Assembly (NCBI GenBank): GCA_021234155.1
Contig: JAJEKV010000101.1
Location: 3,453,748 to 3,517,747, forward strand
Direction of reading: 5' to 3'
Length of the DNA stretch: 64,000 nt
DNA from: Isoetes taiwanensis
Lineage: Eukaryota > Streptophyta > Lycopodiopsida > Isoetales > Isoetaceae
Below, piece by piece: positions 56,698-64,000 of the stretch (the stretch's first letter is position 1; every line of letters starts with the position of its first letter). Position numbers and translations under genes: made by a program. The notes below the pieces were generated by a model that worked only from the letters and a program-made list of their open reading frames with translations, was not told the DNA's origin and did not search any database.

Positions 56698-57493
56698 TGT
56701 TAACTCCTGTGTCATGGATCACGCCCTAAAACTTTGGACGGTCCAGATTTACTTGAAATTTTTTTTGATGCGTTAGATTTACTTGAAAAAGTTGGTCGGT
56801 ACTTTTCTTTCTTAAGTTTTTTTCGTTTTTTGTCGCATACAGCCGCCATTGGCAGGATATGACAGGGTAGCAATGGAGCAGTTGTGGAAATAGGGTGCAG
56901 AAGGAAGCCGTTTTCCAGTTTCACAAATTTGTAAAATTCGTGAGTTACTTTAGAAAGCATCTTCACAAACCAAACTTCTTATATCCTATAAAGTCTTCTC
57001 CTCTTTTGCAGTGCGTGGCTTGGTGGTTGGATTTGCTACAACTAACAACGAAAATAACCCAAATAATCGGACATGTCTGTGTTGATTCCCTTGCTTTAGA
57101 GGTCCAAATCTAGCGCTCCATCCTCCTAGATGTCTCTAGGTTTGATCCTGTCCCCCTCACCTTGCCACATTATTTTCGATCTTCTTTATGACAACCTGTG
57201 CATTGGCAACAAATTTGTCATTATTGTTTATTATGATGATCCGCATGATTGGATTGGAATGAAGGTCCAAGAGATTTCTTTGCTTCTAATATGACGCCAA
57301 ACCAAGCCTATGACTCTTACATTTGGGAGGATGGAGCCCCTAAAAATCTGCTTTTGTTTTTGCTTTTACCTCAGTTATATATGATAATAGAGTTAATGAC
57401 AAACGGAGCTCTGTTGGAATCTGCATCTTGTAGCGTTTTGGCCATGGGATGCACATGACGGTGTGCCTTACTATTTATGCTTCATATCTTTTG

Positions 57494-57595
<102 letters not shown>

Positions 57596-58445
57596 TATGG
57601 TCAATGTGTGTGCTCCGATTATTTTGTACTTTGGTACTTTTACAGTGTTGGACTAGCAAGGAAATTGCAATTTTTGAGTTCCACCAAGGTATTAGTTCTG
57701 TCAATGCTTCTTAAAAAGGCAGTTGAAGCCCATATATATGCTTTATGTCTACATGTAGTCGTTGATTAAAGTTTTTTACATGCCCAAAGGGACCGAGCAA
57801 CCTAACCTCGCTTACACTATGGCAATGGGGCCTCAACGCCTAAAAGCCTGCTGGCAGAAAAAGAGAGCTCAGTGGCTGGCCAGATGGAATGTGCAGGAGC
57901 ACAGGTGCATCCAAGTGCAAACGGAGGCAGATCGCTGCAGTCTCAGATTTGGAGGGGGGAGGGTAACATTGCAGTGGTATCCAATTTTTGTTGTGTGAGC
58001 ATGGGCATCATTGCATTGTTTTTTTGTCAAGCTTCTAGCAACAGCGGGGTTGGTGTAATGTTGGAAGCATGAATGCTGTTCATAGATTTGTAATTGACTT
58101 TCTCTTTTGCTTCACTAAATGTGGAGTTTGGAAAAGCATCTCTAGAATCATAAAATTGATTAAGATTTAAGATGATTACTGTATTATGAATGTGGCGACG
58201 AGGTTAGATGCATGCATGCTAGAGATGGAAGACGCCTTTTTTCTTTTTCTTTTTTCTCCTTTTGTTTTTGGGGGGGGTGGATGGGGATGATGATGATGGG
58301 GGATGGCTATGTGTGAGAGCTATTTCGTCTCTATTGATTATTTTCTAGGAAGCCATTATTTAATTTCTAGTTCTTACTTGAATTATGCCACGTTTGGTGC
58401 TTATGGCTGGTGTAGAGGGCGCAATTGAGTGTAAAACTGCAATGA

Positions 58446-59560
58446 AGGAAGCCGTTTTCCAGTTTCACAAATTTGTAAAATTCGTGAGTTACTTTAGAAA
58501 GCATCTTCACAAACCAAACTTCTTATATCCTATAAAGTCTTCTCCTCTTTTGCAATGCGTGGCTTGGTGGTTGGATTTGCTATAGCTAATTTAGACAACG
58601 AAAATAACCCAAATAATCGGACATTTCTGTGTTGATTCCCTTGCTTTAGAGGTCCAAATCTAGCGCTCCATCCTCCTAGATGTCTCTAGGTTTGATCCTG
58701 TCCCCCTCACCTTGCCACATTATTTTTGATCTTCTTTATGACAACTCCAGGCATTGGCACAATAGCTGTCATTATTGTTTATTATGATGTCTGCATGATT
58801 GGATTGGAATGAAGGCCCAAGAGATTTCTTTGCTTCTAATATGACGCCAAAGCATGTAGTCACTGATTAAAGTTTTTTACATGCCCAAAGGGGCCGAGCA
58901 ACCTAACCTCGCTTACACTATGGCAATGGGGCCTCAACGCCTAAAAGCCTGCTGGCGGAAAAAGAGAGCTCAGTGGCTGGCCAGATGGAATGTGCAGGAG
59001 CATAGGTGCATCCAAGTGCAAACGGAGGCAGATCGCTGCGATCCTCGATTTGGGGGGGGGGGGAGGGTAACATTGCAGTGGTATCCAATTTTTGTTGTGT
59101 GAGCATGGGCATCGTTGCATTGTTTTTTTGTCAAGCTTCTAGCAGCAGCGGGGTTGGTGTAATGTTGGAATCATGAATGTTGTTCATAGATTTGTAATTG
59201 ACTCTCTCTTTTGCTTCACTAAATGTGGAGTTTGGAAAAGCATCTCTAGAATCATAAAATTGATTAAGGTTTAAGATGATTACTGTGTTATGAATGTGGT
59301 GACGAGGTTAGATGCATGCATGCTAGAGATGCGTCTTTTTTCTTTTTTCTTCTCTCTGTTTTTTTTTTTTTTTTTTTTTTTTTGGGGGTGGGTGGATGGG
59401 GATGATGAAGATGGGGGATGCCTATATGTGAGAACTATTTCGTCTCTATTGATTATTTTCTAGGAAGCCATTATTTAATTTCTAGTTCTTACTTGAATTA
59501 TGCCACGTTTGGTGCTTATGGCTGGTGTAGAGGGCGCAATTGAGTGTAAAACTGCAATGA
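58446..59560 (+). repeat. Partial duplication inside unit 4, lacking the microsatellite
   Basis: From the shared GAAGGAAGCCG at about 58446 the sequence repeats what began at 56910 and runs to about 58853. There it jumps past the microsatellite region to sequence equivalent to about 57750. It then ends in the same TAGAGGGCGCAATTGAG segment seen at 58414. A poly(T) run of about 24 lies at 59358-59383. Confidence 0.75.
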
Positions 59561-61200
59561 AGAATGGTGTTCATGCATTTGTAATTTAAAAGTGGCAACC
59601 TCAACTTTCGGTGAAATGTTGCTAATTTAAAAGATGCATTAAGCACCTAAGACATGATCATAATAGCCAACTAATAATTCATAATGATTTTGCATCCGTG
59701 ACCTTAATCATGCAATCGTGGTGGATTTGTTTCCCTTGTCCTGCAGGTAACTGCTGCTTTGACAGGAGCTTAGAATGATAATATAAGTAACATCCTTTAG
59801 TATGTAGAGACATTCTTCGTAACAATTTTCTCAAAACTATTGCCTACACATATCCTAACCTATATCTCATATTTACATAATATTCTTCCAGCAATCATGG
59901 TTTCGAAGACTCTCTAGGCTTCCTCAAGACTTGCACAATGAATCAAAATGTCGCTTCATAATAGAGTCAATGACATGGCACACTTGGCATTGCATAGAGC
60001 CTAAATGATGTTAGCGCAAGCTGTCTAAGTTTGTTTTTGCATTATTATTTCATGCGGTCTCCTAGCATCAAAATGAATTTACAAAAGTGTGTGTCTTGAA
60101 CAGACATAATTCAAACAAAGTGGGCACAAAGATGCCAACGTCACAATACCCAAAACTTATTATCCTTAAATGTTTTCCAAATCATTTTAGCGTGTTGATT
60201 TTAGCTTGTTGACCTTGATTTGTTGCAACTTGAAATTTCAGTCCTTAAAGCAATCATTAGGAAATGCCTTGTGCATATTTACAAACTGGAACATAATATG
60301 TTGCATTACCTAGTTATGGAAAAGGATTTGGGAACTGCAATAGGATTGCATCCATCGTCCAGTGGTCCTCAAGGATTTAGCATTAAATAAGGCAAAATGC
60401 CTAAACTTGGAAGAGTCATGGAATGTATTCCAACACGGGAACTTGCAAAATAATATGATATGGTTGAAGTAGATAACAAATATTTGCCTATTTAGAAAAA
60501 GAGCCAAAGGCATACTAGGCATTCCAATGTGTTGTTGGAGAACGTGCAGATGATCCTCATAGGAGAAAAAAAGTGAATAGAAAATTGAAAAAACTGAGCA
60601 AGAAGTAAACAGGGCATGAAGAAGAATTTTGAGCTGTATAAGCAACGCTTGTTTGACATTCCAAATCTTATGCATCCATTTATCAAACATGCAATCTGTA
60701 TTGACATCTAAGCTTATCTTATGCATGCTACCCATATCCAGAAATCAATCCTTGTGTCATGACAAGCCATGTGAATTTCTGAGAGAAAAAAATATGTGCA
60801 TGCCCTATGAGTTCAAACAAAGGAGGATTATATTATGTGCATTAGACATAGCTGACCGAAATTCAATGCCGTGGATAACTATTCTTTGTTATAAATACCA
60901 AAATTTGGAACACAGACAGTCAATAGAACAAACATGTAATGGCTCTAACAATCCTTCCGTGCAGGTCTAGAATACATAACTGAATCATCTAACCAGAGCT
61001 CTGATACCTAGGCAACATGCCTCATGTCTCTATCACTCTAGCCTCCAGACTAATTCAGTCAACTGCTGCAGTGCAAGCTGATTCACTTTTTGCAAGCTTG
61101 TGGAGTCACGAAAACTTCCATTTCCATTTAGACCAATGCGGACCCAGCATATGCTAGTATAATCTAGAGCAAACTAAACTACAAACATATAAATCCTTAC

Positions 61201-61372
61201 CTTTTGAAATAATAAAAGCCCAACGACATCAACCGCTTCAATCATTTGAAGCTTCCATTTGGCATTAACATTCAATTTCTAAGAACATCGGAGTCTGTTG
61301 CTATCTAAGAGACTATTTATTTTAAAGAAAATACATGCAACAAAATTCCGTCCAAGCTTGTTACATCTCTAT
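61201..61372 (-). pseudogene. Truncated exon-like pair, unit 4
   Basis: The 26-codon second piece (61278-61201) is present, but the first piece is cut at about 61372 by the deletion that also removed BiP. Confidence 0.3.
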
Positions 61373-61374
61373 AT

Positions 61375-61897
61375 TATCTGCTTATGCTTATTATCTGGTT
61401 TTCACACCACTTGTCTTAGCTTTCAACTTTTCTAATAACTTTTAAAATTTTGTACACTTTCTATAAAAATTTATCCAGCATGTTAGACATGCATTTACAA
61501 GACTTTGCTTGCATGAAACAAAAGAAAAGAAGAAGTGGTAATGAATGAAGTTGGAAGATGGATGTTGAAATTGTCCAAAGTAACAAAATAAACTTGTCAC
61601 TAACAAGTCTTGCAACCCAATAATCTTGCAACCCAATGTCTTTACTTTGCTGACTGCAAGAAATATATAAATTTGGAGCTTGGAAAACATCGCTTTGACT
61701 GGATGGTAAGACTTGTCCGGGCAAACATAGATGGAACTTTGGCCAATGTTGCTTACAAAAATGCATTGGCAAAGAAAGAGATCATAGAAAGGGTATAAAT
61801 TGTAGTCTTGAATATTAAATTGAAATGTACATCTATGCTTTTAAAGGTTTGCAAATTCTTGCAAACAACCATCTCTAATCATATGACAAGCAGGAGG
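61375..61897 (+). repeat. BiP 3' flank and sub-repeat remnant, unit 4
   Basis: Matches unit 1 from about 11005 to 11560 but lacks ~76 bases near 61700. It stops within a CAGGAGG word where the LTR begins. Confidence 0.75.
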
Positions 61898-62475
61898 TGT
61901 TTGGGGTCTGGTTCGGGAACTCCTGCAAGACAGCCCTCTGTGAGGACCCTTGGATCTAACAGGAGAATCCAGGAACTATGTCACGCGGGATTTGCAAGAA
62001 AAACTAAGGAAAGGGAAAAGAAAACAAAAGAGAATAATGAGATCACAATAATAAGCTTCCTTGATATCAATGATGATGATACATGAGCTCTCGCAACCGA
62101 GAGAAAACTGAAGTGAGACAAGACTCAAAACTCATCTAAAAACTCATGTGCTAGCTCTACTCATATATATAGTACAATGGCCTTTGGCCCAATATAGACA
62201 CTGACCGATTTGGTGCCGGCTCACGAAGGAGGCCCCGATTTGTGAGGAATCTTTGGCGGTGCCTCTTGAAAAGCTCGAATACGCCGACGTTGACGCTGGC
62301 GGTGGCCGGGTCGCATACTTGTCCGCGCCTCTTGTTGGACGCCAGCGTGGTCTTTGTCTGCGTGGTCCGCTTGGTCTCATTGGCGAGCCTTTGACAACGA
62401 CCGCTACTTTGTGTGGATCCTTGGCCTTGACTTTGGTCCGTCCGAATGCATGAATAGTCCCGCATCAGAGGCACA
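61898..62475 (-). repeat. 3' LTR of a minus-strand LTR retrotransposon
   Basis: Array homology stops at 61897/61898 and a ~578 bp block with TGT...ACA ends begins. Read on the minus strand it starts TGTGCCTCTGATGCGG next to a purine tract. It has a TATA-like ACTATATATATGAG near 62160-62175 and a U5-like end finishing GATCCAAGGGTCCTCACA...CCCCAAACA at the array junction. The other LTR lies beyond the window, so the target duplication (expected 5 bp, possibly GGAGG) cannot be tested. The exact inner end is uncertain by a few bases. Confidence 0.7.
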
Positions 62476-62480
62476 AGACT

Positions 62481-62493
62481 ACTCCCCCCACCA
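62481..62493 (-). other. Putative polypurine tract
   Basis: On the minus strand TTGGTGGGGGGAGT lies just upstream of the LTR start. This is where LTR retrotransposons carry the plus-strand priming tract, and it sets the element's orientation. Confidence 0.6.
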
Positions 62494-64000
62494 AACGACA
62501 TTCACTGGAAGAAAAAGGAGGAAAAGCTTAGAGGGAAGGGAAACTAGCGATGCGAAAGAAAGTGATCCTCACGGAATGAGGATCGCCATTATGGTAATGA
62601 GCAATGAGGTCCCCGGGCGTGGTTTGAAGGGCCAGAGTGTTGAGCCCAAGGGCAGGATCGGCATCAATGAGGAAGTGAGAGCGCATTGGCGTCTTCCAGC
62701 GGCGATGCGCGTCCGAAAGAACAAACTGGCACTCCTGCGAGAAGGCAGGTCGAGACCGAAGGCACCGGACGCCGGGCATTGGGATTGCAGTAAAAGATTG
62801 GACGCTGCCGATTTAAAGAGCTGACCAGGATGCATTTGAGAGCAGCACAGAAACCAGCTTGACGGTGGACTGAAGGGTCTGGTGAGGTGGCGGCATTCTG
62901 CAAGAAGGTATCAAGACCATGTAGCACAAATAAAAGGCCGTTGCAACCACGCTCATTAGCGATATAAATCCAATTCTCAGTAGTGTCCAAGGTGGCATTA
63001 TCCTCCCAATTGGGCGCTCGACAAATCGGGGGATCCCACTGGGAGATCCGTCGAGATCATCTGAGGCGAGTCGACCCGGCGTGGCCATCCATGATGACCG
63101 TCCAAGGGGGCGCCCGTCGAAGAGAGGAACCGTGCGGGTGGAGGGACTCCTAAGGAAGCATATGGAGAGGGAAGGGCCCGTATCGTGGGTTTGCAGCCAT
63201 GTCCTCAATTCTACCAAGACAAGATTCTAATCAAGAGCACGACACCAATGGTCCCACTCAAGTAGAGAGTAATTGATAGGCTGGAGGATTTACCCAACCC
63301 GTTTGGGATTCTTGCTTTCAGAAGGCCACGGAGTTGATTGTAGCCTCCTGCGTCTTTGCATATAAATAACTGGGCTTAATTCAAGATCATCGAGGGATCG
63401 CCAAATTTTTGTTTTTCTTCCTCCAATGTTTCAGCCCGCCGCAGGTAAGGCCGAACAAGTTCGTGCATGTACTCCTCGCTCAAAAGTCCGAGACGAAAGG
63501 GGATCCTTGAAATATGGGTTGGTTGATGATAACAACCAAAGCAAGCATTGAGTTGCCTCGAAAAACACAATGGGCCTCATCTCGAATTTATCATGGAGAT
63601 CCGCCGGTAGAAGTCATGAAAAACATAAGCCATTGGTGAACAACACGGAAAGTGACCAAATCGGGGTCTTCAGAATTGAGCTGATCAAAGACTAAGAGTG
63701 CACAAAATAAACCCTTGTCTTCCACAGAGAGATCCGGCCAGATCCGAAGAAAATCCGCACTTTTGAGTGGCTGTTGATGAACATTGCCATTGGCCGCGTA
63801 CCACTTCAAAAAGGAAAAGGTGTCGCCGGGCCACCACATAGTCAAGATAGGCTGGAAGGAGTAGAGAAGTCCACAGGGATGTTGGTAGCAATGTCGATAT
63901 ATTCCTCCTATTTGTTTTGGGCTTCTTCAGCAGATTGAACTACTTGCTGGAGCTGATGTTCAAGGTCACGGATCCGATTCTCCTTTTCTAACAAAAAGGG
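62494..64000 (-). mobile_element. Internal 3' region of the LTR retrotransposon (incomplete)
   Basis: GC-richer and single-copy in this window, unlike the array. No reverse transcriptase, integrase or protease motifs are visible in the ~1.5 kb present. Minus-strand frames of 108 and 134 codons at 62664-62990 and 62813-63217 overlap one another and have no recognised domain. The element may be large with its polymerase further right, or non-autonomous. Confidence 0.55.
63376..64000 (-). pseudogene. Frame-broken coding remnant of unknown family inside the retrotransposon
   Basis: Reading down from 64000 on the minus strand: a charged, heptad-like helix (LLEKENRIRDLEHQLQQVVQ) runs to a stop near 63908. 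A new frame gives DIATNIPVDFSTPSS. Another (63845-63591) gives NGNVHQQPLKSADFLRIWPD. Further frames give MRPIVFFEATQCLLWLLSS and, ending at 63376, LLSEEYMHELVRPYLRRAET. Amino-acid composition stays protein-like across the frame changes, so this looks like one coding region broken by several indels. No family recognised. It could be a retrotransposon accessory gene or a captured host gene. Confidence 0.4.

Noticed and set aside
62253..62824. Plus-strand frames of 66-156 codons over the LTR and its inner side
   Set aside because: They overlap the LTR and run antisense to the element. Their length is explained by the higher GC content.

Overview
The window looks like nuclear DNA of a land plant. 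Three things support this: coding remnants of a plant-type ER Hsp70 (BiP), an IQD (IQ67-domain) gene fragment with plant-style GT-AG introns, and Helitron, hAT and LTR elements with textbook plant termini. The lineage cannot be fixed from the sequence. The window is AT-rich, almost entirely repetitive and poor in intact genes.

Layout: a direct tandem array of a 15.5-18 kb unit fills about 62 kb. Unit 1 is 1-15523, unit 2 is 15524-33714, unit 3 is 33715-49687 and unit 4, degenerate, is 49688-61897. A full unit holds, in order: a pair of ~500 bp sub-repeats; module A with a ~570 bp hAT-like MITE; module B with a (CT)n/(AC)n microsatellite; ~5 kb of unidentified DNA with an exon-like pair on the minus strand; a single-exon BiP gene on the plus strand; a second ~500 bp sub-repeat pair; and a diverged third module. 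Units 1 and 3 add a ~1.6-1.9 kb tail containing a detached BiP 3' end. Unit 4 has lost BiP by a ~4.4 kb internal deletion.

Unit-specific insertions can be read exactly because sister units keep the empty sites. These are a 688 bp hAT element in unit 2 (8 bp TSD), a 3.9 kb Helitron in unit 2 (plus strand) and a 4.5 kb Helitron in unit 4 (minus strand). The unit 4 Helitron carries a three-exon, frame-intact, 5'-truncated IQD gene and a second exon-like piece. From 61898 the array is interrupted by the 3' LTR and internal end of a minus-strand LTR retrotransposon that runs off the window.

The three BiP copies are frame-broken as assembled. The breaks differ between copies, and many fall on CTG/CAG trinucleotides with recurrent substitutions (TCTG read as TACG, GCTG as CTTTG). 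This pattern suggests base-calling or consensus errors at CHG-methylated cytosines rather than ordinary pseudogene decay. At least one BiP copy may therefore be intact in the plant. All three copies end in HSEL instead of the usual HDEL.
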